A DNA stretch of 45,883 nucleotides from Candidatus Competibacter sp. GTDB taxonomy: Bacteria; Pseudomonadota; Gammaproteobacteria; Competibacterales; Competibacteraceae. Location of the stretch: assembly GCA_029624815.1 (NCBI GenBank), contig JARSSH010000066.1, positions 1 through 45,883 on the forward strand. The letters are read 5' to 3'. Made by a program: the position numbers and the translations under genes. Shown here piece after piece: positions 31,508-39,550 of the stretch; within the stretch, counting starts at the first letter, position 1, and each line of letters opens with the position of its first letter. The notes beneath the pieces are model-generated. The model saw nothing but the letters and a program-made list of their open reading frames with translations. It was not told where the DNA came from and did not search any database.

Positions 31508-32398
31508 ATGGCGAGCATGGCCCTGAGGCGCGACCGGAGGGCGTCGCTGCTGGCGGTCGGGCTTTTGGCGGGACTGGCGGCCTGCGCTGGCCCAGCGCCG
31601 ACACCCTTGCGGTCGCAATACCAGAGCAGCGAGGAACGAGCGCTGCGCTACCACGCAAGAGGCGAATTGCCGCAAGCCTTGCAGGGATTCCGGGACAGCC
31701 TGCGCTGGGCCGAAATCGCCGACGACCGTCCGGCGATCATGGCGCAGGCGCTAAATGTGGGCACGGTCGCGCTGGCGCTAGGCGAGTGGTCGCTGGCCGA
31801 ACAGCACTTGCGCAAAGTGCCGCGGGTGGCGACGGCGTTGTCCGATCCCGCAAGTCTGCTGCAAGCACGTCTGGGTCTTGCCGAGATCCACCTGCGGCGC
31901 GGCCAGTTCGCGGCGGCGCGGACGGAATTCCAACAGACGCTGGACGAGGGGCGTGAGCAGCGGGACAATGGTGCCGTGCTGGCGGCGCTGAACGGTTTGG
32001 GGTTGACATACAAGGGCTTGGGGCAAATGCATGAAGCGCGGCGGTCCCTGGGCGAGGCCGAGTTGCTGGCGCGTTCCGGCGGGGAAAAGCGGTTGCTGGC
32101 GACGACACTGGCCAATCAAGCCAGCTTGGCGCTGCGGGCCGGCGAGATCCGCCAAGCCGAGATCTATCTTGCGGAAGCCGTCGATCTGGATCGGGAAACC
32201 GAAAGTCTGCCCGGTCTGGCTCACGATCTGGCCCTGCTGGCGCGAGTGCGTCAGGAACAGGGCGATCCACACGAAGCGCTGGCGCTTTACCGGCAAGCCC
32301 GAACCATCGCCCGACATACCGGCCAGCATGTTCGTGCCCAGGAGTATGCGCAGGCTATCGACCTGCTGAAACGCGAATCCAGTGTGCCTTTACGGTAG
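31508..32398 (+). CDS. TPR-repeat lipoprotein
   Basis: About 296 residues. The chosen ATG at 31508 (another at 31517) opens a lipoprotein signal peptide with the lipobox LAAC. The frame extends upstream to 31463 inside the MCE gene. The mature protein is built of tetratricopeptide repeats (YHARGELPQALQGFRDSL, NVGTVALALGEWSLAEQHL, NGLGLTYKGLGQMHEARRSL, LALLARVRQEQGDPHEALAL). Such repeats make protein-binding scaffolds. Its location right after the MCE gene suggests an envelope partner, in the place MlaA/PqiC-type lipoproteins hold in other MCE systems, although it is not homologous to them as far as I can see. Confidence 0.82.
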   Translation: MASMALRRDRRASLLAVGLLAGLAACAGPAPTPLRSQYQSSEERALRYHARGELPQALQGFRDSLRWAEIADDRPAIMAQALNVGTVALALGEWSLAEQHLRKVPRVATALSDPASLLQARLGLAEIHLRRGQFAAARTEFQQTLDEGREQRDNGAVLAALNGLGLTYKGLGQMHEARRSLGEAELLARSGGEKRLLATTLANQASLALRAGEIRQAEIYLAEAVDLDRETESLPGLAHDLALLARVRQEQGDPHEALALYRQARTIARHTGQHVRAQEYAQAIDLLKRESSVPLR

Positions 32399-32431
32399 GG
32401 ACAGGTAAAATCATCTGTAGAAAATGACGGG

Positions 32432-32518
32432 TCCGAATAAGGCCGTCCAATTCGTTTTTGGGGTTTTTGGAATATTCGGAGCGACTGCGCGGCTCCGCGC
32501 GAAAGCGCCCGAGGGCGC
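32432..32518 (+). promoter_or_regulatory. structured leader upstream of the kinase gene
   Basis: The 144-base gap between the TPR and kinase genes holds an 8-bp inverted repeat (TCCGAATA 32432-32439 / TATTCGGA 32473-32480) enclosing a T-rich tract. Two GC-rich palindromes follow: GCGCGGCTCCGCGC (32487-32500) and GCGCCC-GA-GGGCGC (32505-32518), ending about 25 bases before the kinase ATG. This could be a partial terminator or an RNA fold limiting kinase expression. The function is unproven. Confidence 0.4.
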
Positions 32519-32542
32519 ACGCCGATACCACGATAGGATGCC

Positions 32543-34513
32543 ATGACCAAGAAATCCAACACACTGCCCGTCGGTTATCGCCTGCATCAGTATCGCATCG
32601 AAGCGGTGCTGGGCGCGGGTGGATTTGGGATTACCTACATGGCCGTGCACGAGGCGCTGCAAACCCGGGCGGCGGTTAAGGAATACTTCCCGGTGGAATG
32701 GTCCTACCGGGATCGCAACGATATCAATGTCCTGGCCAACACCCAAGGCACGCTGCCGACCTCGGAGGTCGGCGAGGAAGCCTGCTACGCCTGGGGTCTG
32801 GAACGGTTCCTCAACGAAGCCCGAATTCTGGCCCAGGTCAACCATCCCGGCGTGGTGCGGGTACGGGACTTTTTCGAGGGAAACGGCACCGCCTATATCG
32901 TGATGGATTACGAGGACGGCGAAGCGCTCAGCCAGCTCCTGCAGCGGGAAAAAACCCTGTCGGAAGAGCGGGTCCGACGACTGGTCGACGATGTGTTGCC
33001 GGCGCTGAAGGCGGTGCACGACCAGGGCTATCTGCATCGCGACCTCAAACCCGCCAATCTTTATCTCCGCTCGGATAACCGCACGATCCTGATCGACTTC
33101 GGCGCGGCCCGCCAGGCGCTGGGCCGGCGCAGCAAGAGCGTCACCAGCGTGTTTTCGCCGGGTTACTCGCCGATCGAGCAATATCTGGTCGATGGAAAGG
33201 GCTACGGTCCGTGGACCGACATTTACGCCCTGGGCGCGGTGCTGTATCACTGCGTCACCGGCGCCGCGCCGATCGAGGCGCCGGCGCGAGTACTCGACGA
33301 CCCGCTGCGCCCTGCGGAGGAAGCCGCCGCCGGGCGATACAACCCAACATTGCTACGGCTGATCGATCGAGCCATGGCGGTTCGGCCGGAGAGGCGGTTC
33401 CAATCGATCGAGCAAATGCGGGCGGCCCTGGAAACCCCGCTGGAAGATAGCGGCGAACGCACGGTCAAATTGGAACTGCCGTTGCGTCCCGATCTGCATC
33501 GCAGCGGCGAGAAACCGCGTCCGGCGCCGGTCGAACCGACGCCGAAACGGCCGCCGGCGCCAGTTCGATGGGAGAACTGGCGTTGGGGAGTCGGCATTCT
33601 GACAGTATTGGCAACGGTGGGGAGTGGAATCGCGTATTGGTTGATGGAGCCAACGCCGACACCCCCGAACGGTTCGATTTCCGACCCGGTTATCAAACCG
33701 CCTCCACCTCCGTTGCCCGAACCGGGGCCCCCGCCCAACCCACGGCTCGGTCAAGTTTACACCGACCCCGCGACCGGGATGGCGTTTGCCTGGGTTCCGC
33801 CCGGTTGCTTTGGCATGGGCAGCCCGGAAACCGAAAAAGATCGCAGCGCCAACGAAGTACCGCACCAGGTCTGCCTCAAGGGCTTCTGGATGGGCAAACA
33901 CGAAGTCACCAACAACCAGTATCGGCGCTTTGACGCCAATCACGACAGCGGCAGCTACGACGCCCACGATCTAAACGCGTCCGAGCAACCAGTGGTGCGC
34001 ATCAAGTGGCAGGAAGCGATCGCCTACGCCACCTGGCTGTCGGAGAAGACCGGTCTGCGCTTTCGCCTGCCGACCGAAGCGGAGTGGGAATACGCGGCTC
34101 GCGCGGGCAAGACCAGCTCCCGCGACTGGGGGGAAGACCCGAACAAGGCTTGCAATTACGCCAACATCTACGACGCAACCGCTAAGAAAGTGCTGCAATT
34201 CAACTGGGCCCATTATCCTTGCGACGACGGCCAGGCAGTGATCGCTCCGGTTGGCAAATACGAGGCCAACGCGTTTGGTTTGCACGACATGCTGGGGAAC
34301 GCCGCCGAATGGACCTGTTCCGATTACGATAGCGCGTACGCGGGCCGAGAAACCCAATGTGCGGCTCGGAACACCACATCGGGAGGCCGCCGGGTGCTGC
34401 GGGGCGGATCGTGGTCCGATTATCCAGGCCTGGTGCGCTTCGCCTATCGGTTTCCCGCTTCCCCGGAATACGGAAAATTCGACCTTGGATTCCGATTGGT
34501 GCTGGAGCCATGA
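32543..34513 (+). CDS. transmembrane Ser/Thr protein kinase with periplasmic FGE/SUMF1-like domain
   Basis: A 656-residue protein. The Hanks-type kinase domain (about 10-300) looks catalytically complete: glycine loop VLGAGGFGITYMA, Lys46 in AAVKEYFP, HRDLKPAN (165-172), DFG in LIDFGAARQ (185-187), and an activation segment with VTSVFSPGYSPIEQY. A proline-rich linker leads to one TM helix (about 345-367, WGVGILTVLATVGSGIAYWL) and a C-terminal FGE-like domain (about 410-656; GMAFAWVPPGCFGMGSPETE, RLPTEAEWEYAARAG, LHDMLGNAAEWTCSD, LRGGSWSDYPGLVRFAYR) lacking catalytic cysteines. The expected topology is kinase inside and sensor outside. It is the active counterpart of the pseudokinase at 26116. 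Confidence 0.9.
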   Translation: MTKKSNTLPVGYRLHQYRIEAVLGAGGFGITYMAVHEALQTRAAVKEYFPVEWSYRDRNDINVLANTQGTLPTSEVGEEACYAWGLERFLNEARILAQVNHPGVVRVRDFFEGNGTAYIVMDYEDGEALSQLLQREKTLSEERVRRLVDDVLPALKAVHDQGYLHRDLKPANLYLRSDNRTILIDFGAARQALGRRSKSVTSVFSPGYSPIEQYLVDGKGYGPWTDIYALGAVLYHCVTGAAPIEAPARVLDDPLRPAEEAAAGRYNPTLLRLIDRAMAVRPERRFQSIEQMRAALETPLEDSGERTVKLELPLRPDLHRSGEKPRPAPVEPTPKRPPAPVRWENWRWGVGILTVLATVGSGIAYWLMEPTPTPPNGSISDPVIKPPPPPLPEPGPPPNPRLGQVYTDPATGMAFAWVPPGCFGMGSPETEKDRSANEVPHQVCLKGFWMGKHEVTNNQYRRFDANHDSGSYDAHDLNASEQPVVRIKWQEAIAYATWLSEKTGLRFRLPTEAEWEYAARAGKTSSRDWGEDPNKACNYANIYDATAKKVLQFNWAHYPCDDGQAVIAPVGKYEANAFGLHDMLGNAAEWTCSDYDSAYAGRETQCAARNTTSGGRRVLRGGSWSDYPGLVRFAYRFPASPEYGKFDLGFRLVLEP

Positions 34514-34557
34514 CAAGCATGATGGCCGGCCGTTCGGCCGGCGGCGGAGGAAAAGGT

Positions 34558-36927
34558 ATGGACAAAGTCGTTCTCAAGCTCTTGAAACCGATGCTGGCGT
34601 CGCTTCTCGCGCTGGCGACCTGGTTGCCGGGGCCAGCGCGGGCGGCGGACAAACCGCCCGAGCGGATGACGGCGACAGTGATCGAATTCGCGGTGCGCGG
34701 CGGCTTGAATGAACAGGCCGGGGCCATCATCGCCGACCTGATGATGTCGGCGATCGCCAATACCGGCCGTTTTACCTTGAAAGACCGCCTGCCGCTGTCG
34801 GCGGCGGCCAAGATCGCCAAGGCGCAGGAATTCGGCTCCACCGGCCTGCTCGATCCGAAAACCGCCGCCGAACTGGGCCGGCTGTATGGAGTGGACGCCG
34901 TGGTGACCGGAGGCGTGTACAAGCTGGGCGATCTGATCACCGTCACGGCGCGGCTGATCGACACCAAGACGGCCTCCCTGCTGCGCAGCGGCCAGATCCA
35001 GGGCAAGGATATCGACACCATTCAGATCAAGGTCAACGAACTGGCGGCCATGATCACGGCGCCGCCGCCGGTGGCGCCGACCTACGCGCTGACCATCAAG
35101 ACCGATCCAGCCGGCGCCGGCGTCCGCCTGTTGAACAGCCAAACCCCATATCAGCCGGGAATCCGGCTGCCGTCCGGCAATTACGAAATCGAGGTGACGC
35201 AACCGGGCTACGCGACCCGCAAGGAAGCGGTGCGGATCGCGGACCGCGATGTAACGCTCAACATCGCGCTGGAAAAAGCCAAATACGGCTTAACGATCCG
35301 TTCGGAACCAACGGACGCGCTCATCCGGTTGTTGAGCAGTTCGACGGCTTATCAACCTGGCGTGCAACTACCGCCCGGCGAGTACCAGATCGAAGTGACA
35401 CGGGACGGCTACGCATCCCGCAGGTTTCCGGTGCGCATCGTCGACAGCGAAGTCACTGTACCGGTGACGCTAGCCAAGCTGGAGCCGGCGCGACCGGTTC
35501 AGTACCGATTGACCGTGCGGGTCGAGCCCCCACAGGCCAAGGTGCGCTTATTGAATGAACGAACCGAGTACCGACCCGGTGTGGAATTGAACCCGGGAAG
35601 CTACACGGTGGAGATAAGTCAGGCGGGTTACGAAACCCGGCAGGTGGCGGTGCGGATCGTCGACAGCGACGTGACCGTGCCGGTTTCTCTCGCCAAACAG
35701 CCCGAGCCGGAACGTCCGACGCTATATCGGCTGACCGTGCGCGCCGATCCCGCCAATGCCCGCATCCGCTTGCTGGGCATCCGCCCGGTTTACCAGCCCG
35801 GCATCCAACTGGCGCCGGGGAGCTATACGGTGGAGGTCAGCCAGTCCGGTTACGAAACCAGGGAAGTGACCGTGCGGATCGTCGACAGCGACGTGACCGT
35901 GCCGGTTTCTCTCGCCAAACAGCCCGAGCCGGAACGTCCGACGCTATATCGGCTGACCGTGCGCGCCGATCCCGCCAATGCCCGCATCCGCTTGCTGGGC
36001 ATCCGCCCGGTTTACCAGCCCGGCATCCAACTGGCGCCGGGGAGCTATACGGTGGAGGTCAGCCAGTTCGGTTACGAAACCAGGGAAGTCACCGTGCGGA
36101 TCGTCGACAGCGACGTGACCGTGCCGGTGGCCCTGACCAAGCCGCCTGAGCCCAGTGCCTATCAACTCACGGTGCGTACCGACCCGGCGGACGCCAATAT
36201 CCGGCTGCGGGGTATCCGAACCGCTTACCGACCCGGAGTGCGATTGCCGCCGGGCAGCTACACGGTGGAGGTTTCCCGGTCGGGTTATGAAACCCAGCAA
36301 GTGACGGTGCGGATCGTCGGCAGCGACGTGACGGTGCCGGTGACGCTAGTCAAGCAATCCGAACCGACTCGTTACCGGTTGCTGGTGCGTCCAACGCCCT
36401 CGAATGCCCGGGTGCGGCTGGTCGATTCTTCATTCACCTACCGCTCCGGCATGCAACTGCCGCCGGGCAGCTACACGGTGGAGGTTTCCCGGTCGGGTTA
36501 TGAAACGAAGCAAGTGACGACACGGATCGTCGATGGCGATGTGACCTTGCCGGTCGATCTGGAGAGAACGGCATCGACCGCGCCACCGTCGGTACCGGCC
36601 ACGTCATCGACACGGGCCGGGGTATGGCAGATTGGCTCCGTGCGCGTGGACGGCTGGTTGAGCGGCGCGGATCATTCCGAAGTCATGCGGGTATTGAACG
36701 GCTACGTCGGGCGGACGGTGACCCGGCAAACCCTGCTGAACGGTGCGATGCAAGTCTATCGGACCACGGGCGTGACCTTAAGCTTCGTGGTGCGCAATAG
36801 CGGGTCCAGCTCGGCGGATTTGTCGGCGCGGATTGCCGGGCGGGTGCGGCGTACCTATGAAAGCTCCATTCCCATCATCACGCCCAGCCAGTTGGAAAAT
36901 TCCGGATTCGGGGTATCGGTCGAGTGA
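34558..36927 (+). CDS. exported CsgG-like / PEGA-repeat / POTRA-like protein
   Basis: A 789-residue secreted protein. The ATG at 34558 (GGAGG seven bases upstream) gives a Sec signal peptide (VLKLLKPMLASLLALATWLP, cleavage near ARA-ADK). Region one (about 37-165) resembles the CsgG/FlgO periplasmic domain (TATVIEFAVRGG, IADLMMSAIANTGRFTLKDR, DAVVTGGVYKLGDLITVTAR). Then come seven PEGA repeats of about 70 residues (about 178-680), each with Y.LTVR..P..A.IRLL, Y.PG..L.PG.Y.VEV...GYE and VRIVDSDVTVPV. The final domain (about 690-789, IGSVRVDGWLSGADHSEVMR) resembles a POTRA fold. PEGA repeats usually decorate surface or envelope proteins near kinases. It ends the kinase gene run. Confidence 0.82.
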   Translation: MDKVVLKLLKPMLASLLALATWLPGPARAADKPPERMTATVIEFAVRGGLNEQAGAIIADLMMSAIANTGRFTLKDRLPLSAAAKIAKAQEFGSTGLLDPKTAAELGRLYGVDAVVTGGVYKLGDLITVTARLIDTKTASLLRSGQIQGKDIDTIQIKVNELAAMITAPPPVAPTYALTIKTDPAGAGVRLLNSQTPYQPGIRLPSGNYEIEVTQPGYATRKEAVRIADRDVTLNIALEKAKYGLTIRSEPTDALIRLLSSSTAYQPGVQLPPGEYQIEVTRDGYASRRFPVRIVDSEVTVPVTLAKLEPARPVQYRLTVRVEPPQAKVRLLNERTEYRPGVELNPGSYTVEISQAGYETRQVAVRIVDSDVTVPVSLAKQPEPERPTLYRLTVRADPANARIRLLGIRPVYQPGIQLAPGSYTVEVSQSGYETREVTVRIVDSDVTVPVSLAKQPEPERPTLYRLTVRADPANARIRLLGIRPVYQPGIQLAPGSYTVEVSQFGYETREVTVRIVDSDVTVPVALTKPPEPSAYQLTVRTDPADANIRLRGIRTAYRPGVRLPPGSYTVEVSRSGYETQQVTVRIVGSDVTVPVTLVKQSEPTRYRLLVRPTPSNARVRLVDSSFTYRSGMQLPPGSYTVEVSRSGYETKQVTTRIVDGDVTLPVDLERTASTAPPSVPATSSTRAGVWQIGSVRVDGWLSGADHSEVMRVLNGYVGRTVTRQTLLNGAMQVYRTTGVTLSFVVRNSGSSSADLSARIAGRVRRTYESSIPIITPSQLENSGFGVSVE
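35650..36093 (+). repeat. 222-bp tandem duplication inside the PEGA region
   Basis: Two head-to-tail units, 35650-35871 and 35872-36093, are each 222 bp (74 codons) and differ at only two bases by eye (tcc/ttc near 35846/36067 and gtg/gtc just before each unit end). The other PEGA repeats in the gene are far more diverged, so this pair is a recent in-frame duplication or conversion. Confidence 0.9.
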
Positions 36928-36953
36928 TGCGAGCGGATTCGGTCCGTCCCGCT

Positions 36954-36997
36954 CCCGGCGGCGCGGGTTGGCGCTTAGGCCACCCCGCGCCGCCGGG
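36954..36997. terminator. strong GC-rich hairpin between convergent genes
   Basis: The arm 36954-36967 (CCCGGCGGCGCGGG) pairs perfectly with 36984-36997, and TGGC/GCCA extends it after one mismatch, leaving a short loop. It lies in the 88-base gap between the convergent PEGA and malic enzyme genes. There is no T-run on either strand, so a bidirectional terminator is plausible but not of the classic type. Confidence 0.5.
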
Positions 36998-37015
36998 TAT
37001 TGACTATATCGGCGC

Positions 37016-38788
37016 TTAGTAACCGGGATGATCGATCATCGCGGTGTGGTCGCCGCGCACGATCGGTAGGTAGCGCGGTTTCCAGAATCTGGCGCGCAGG
37101 TAGGTATCGAGATCGCGGCCCGCCAGATCGGTCTTGCCGGCCACGCCCTCTCTCATCGACTGTTCGATCACCCGCACCGCAACGCGGATGCTAACCTCGC
37201 GCAACTCGCCCACCGGCGGATAAACCCGACCGGATTTCAGGTGCGCCGCCGCGGTATATTCCGCCAAGGCGTAGGCGGCTTCCAGCACCATGCTATCGGT
37301 GATTTCCCGGCATTCGGCCAGGATGGCGCCGAAACCCAGACCGGGGAAAATGAAGGCATTGTTGCCTTGGCCGACATGATGCGTTTGGCCATCGCAGACC
37401 ACATCGGGGAAGGGGCTGCCCGTGGCGACGAACGCTCGGCCCTCGCTCCAGTCCAGGATATCCTGCGGCAGGGCCTCGCAAGCCGAGGTGGGATTGGACA
37501 GCGGGAAGATGATCGGGCGTGGACTGTTGCGGGCCATCGCCTGCACCACCGGATGGTTGAAGGAACCCGCCTGACCACTCAACCCCAACAAGGCAGTGGC
37601 CTTGGTGTGCTCGATGGTTTCCAGCAGGGTCGGAATCTCGTTGGCGATCTGCCAATTCGCCACCTTCTCACGAGGCTGCACGTAATATTGTTTGTACGCC
37701 TCCACGTTGCGCCCTTCCACCAGCAGGCCGCGCGAATCGAGCACGCAGACCCGGTCGCGCGCTTCCTCGCGGCTCAGCCCCTCGCGGATCAAACCTTCGG
37801 TGATGGCCCACGCCACGCCGGCCCCACCGGCGCCGGCGCCATGGATCACAATGCGCTGGTCGCGCAACGACTCGCCCTTGAGCCGACTGGCCGACAGCAT
37901 ACCGGCCAGCGCCACCGCGCCGGTGCCTTGAATGTCGTCGTTGAAGGAGGGGATCTGCTTGCGATAGCGCTCCAAGACCGCGAACGCCACGTCCTTGGCC
38001 AGATCTTCCCACTGGATGATGGCGCGCGGCCAGCGATCGTGGATGGCCTTGACGAACTTATCCAGAAACGCCAGATAGCGCTCACCGCGCAACCGCCGCT
38101 GCCGGACACCCAAATAGAATTCGTCGTTCAGCAATTCCAAGCGGTCGGTACCGACATCCAGCTTGACCGGCATGGTATGGAAGGGGTTGACCCCGCCGCC
38201 GATGGTGTAGAGGGCCAGCTTGCCGATGGCGATCGCCAAGCCGCCGTAGCCCTGATCGCCGATGCCGAGAATGGCCGAGGAATCGGTGGCGACGATCATC
38301 CGCACATCGTTCCAGGGATAGTTGCGGACCACCCGATCGGCGCGGTCGATATTGAGCGGCGAGAACGAGATTCCACGCGGATTCTGGTAAAGATGGCTGA
38401 ATTGCTGGACCGCTTGCCCCACGGTCGGCGTATAGATGATCGGCATCATTTCTTCGAGATGCCGTTCCAACAGGGCGTAGAACAAAGTTTCGGCGCGCTC
38501 CTGCAGAGCCCGTAAGTATTGATACTTGGAGATGGGATCGGGCTCGCGCAAAAAACCGCGGTAGACCCGCTCAACCTGCTGCTCCAGCGTGTTGACTTGC
38601 GGAGGCAACAGACCGTCCAGCCCCAAGGCGACCCGCTCGTCCTCGGTAAATGCAGTGCCCTTGTTGCTGAGGACCAACCGTAACAGCGCGATCCCCTCCA
38701 AATAAACCTCCATGTACTCGTGACCTTCGGCGTCGCTTTTGATGTCAAAATAGGGGCTAATCGGATCTCGTTTCATCGGCTTGAACAT
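37016..38788 (-). CDS. maeA: NAD-type malic enzyme (malate dehydrogenase, oxaloacetate-decarboxylating)
   Basis: A 590-residue malic enzyme converting malate to pyruvate and CO2 with reduction of NAD(P). Family segments: MPIIYTPTVGQAVQQFSHLY, ILGIGDQGYGGLAIAIGKLA, LYTIGGGVNP, the metal site in FNDDIQGTGAVALAGML, a Rossmann motif IVIHGAGAGGAGVAWAI, and PLSNPTSACEALPQD. The length matches the MaeA/SfcA group (565 in E. coli) rather than the two-domain MaeB. The start at 38788 lacks a clear ribosome site; an alternative in-frame ATG lies four codons in. With ppc in the same window it closes a PEP-oxaloacetate-malate-pyruvate node. Confidence 0.94.
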   Translation of the reverse strand: MFKPMKRDPISPYFDIKSDAEGHEYMEVYLEGIALLRLVLSNKGTAFTEDERVALGLDGLLPPQVNTLEQQVERVYRGFLREPDPISKYQYLRALQERAETLFYALLERHLEEMMPIIYTPTVGQAVQQFSHLYQNPRGISFSPLNIDRADRVVRNYPWNDVRMIVATDSSAILGIGDQGYGGLAIAIGKLALYTIGGGVNPFHTMPVKLDVGTDRLELLNDEFYLGVRQRRLRGERYLAFLDKFVKAIHDRWPRAIIQWEDLAKDVAFAVLERYRKQIPSFNDDIQGTGAVALAGMLSASRLKGESLRDQRIVIHGAGAGGAGVAWAITEGLIREGLSREEARDRVCVLDSRGLLVEGRNVEAYKQYYVQPREKVANWQIANEIPTLLETIEHTKATALLGLSGQAGSFNHPVVQAMARNSPRPIIFPLSNPTSACEALPQDILDWSEGRAFVATGSPFPDVVCDGQTHHVGQGNNAFIFPGLGFGAILAECREITDSMVLEAAYALAEYTAAAHLKSGRVYPPVGELREVSIRVAVRVIEQSMREGVAGKTDLAGRDLDTYLRARFWKPRYLPIVRGDHTAMIDHPGY

Positions 38789-39241
38789 GAATCTACGGTT
38801 AAGGTTCGGGGAAGGATCTCCCCAACAGGATCGAACGGATTAATATGGCATTTAAACGGAATGGGGTCAAACTTGTCGATAAAATACCATTTTTTAGATA
38901 AATCAATTTACTAGCGCTTTGAAAATATGTATTGCCGGACAAGCGGCCGTCACTTTCGCCATGCCAGGATTCAAACACACCAAGAGCGTTCCGGTATCGG
39001 CTCAAATTGACCCGACCGGAACCGTAAAAAGTCACTCATGGTTAGTTAGCGTCGGATACGGTGACGGCCCACGCTTCTGGGAGGAGCCATAGAAGACCGC
39101 GATTTCATAAGCGACCTTATTTTATTTAAAATGCAACAAACATCTATGTTGTCGCAATGGCTTGTTTCGGAGTTTGGCGCAAAATTTGCTTGACGCGATT
39201 CGCGCGTAAAATGATTAAGGCTAGTCCCGGAACCTCTATTG
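38789..39241. other. AT-rich intergenic region between maeA and a small exported protein gene
   Basis: About 450 bases, noticeably more AT-rich than the neighbouring genes. On the minus strand it holds the probable maeA promoter (38842-38870). On the plus strand a TTGCTT/TAAAAT pair near 39186-39212 with a 15-base spacer is only a weak promoter candidate for the gene at 39242. I see no RNA gene, transposase or repeat in the rest. Confidence 0.5.
38842..38870 (-). promoter_or_regulatory. sigma-70 promoter upstream of maeA
   Basis: Read on the minus strand, TTGACC (38870-38865) is followed after exactly 17 bases by CATATT (38847-38842). Five of six and four of six bases match the -35 and -10 consensus. 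The start of transcription would fall about 45 bases before the maeA ATG. Confidence 0.55.
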
Positions 39242-39505
39242 ATGAGCCCTCGGATCCATCGTAAGCAGATCGTTATGCTGGTGCTGGCCCTGCTATTGGC
39301 CATGGCTTCTTTTTTGATCCCTTTGCCGCGGCCTTCCGGCCAGTCATCGAAATCCGGGGGGCATGAGCCGGCCAAGCAACACGAAACCGTGATTACACAG
39401 CGGCTTCCAGACCAACATACTCCGACCGATGGCGAAAGCGCCCAAACCACCGCGCCTCCGCTCGCATCGCTTAAGGGAACCGACCTGCTTCTTCCCAGGC
39501 GGTAA
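39242..39505 (+). CDS. small signal-anchored protein, hypothetical
   Basis: An 87-residue frame starting at ATG 39242. After a basic N-terminus (SPRIHRKQ) it has one hydrophobic helix (IVMLVLALLLAMASFLIPLP, about 10-29), then a low-complexity polar tail rich in Ser, Gln, His, Thr and Pro. It could be a membrane-anchored or secreted small protein. There is no good ribosome site and no family is recognised, so whether it is expressed is uncertain. Confidence 0.4.
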   Translation: MSPRIHRKQIVMLVLALLLAMASFLIPLPRPSGQSSKSGGHEPAKQHETVITQRLPDQHTPTDGESAQTTAPPLASLKGTDLLLPRR

Positions 39506-39550
39506 TCGAACGCCTGCCTGAATTGGCCTATCCCGGCATACGCGAACGTC

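Noticed and set aside
34558-36927. possible CRISPR or satellite array because of regular repetition
   Set aside because: The repeats are in-frame coding PEGA units of about 70 residues, diverged except for one pair, with no short direct repeats and unique spacers.
37241-38515. 424-residue plus-strand frame opposite maeA
   Set aside because: Antisense to conserved malic enzyme motifs; no domain seen.
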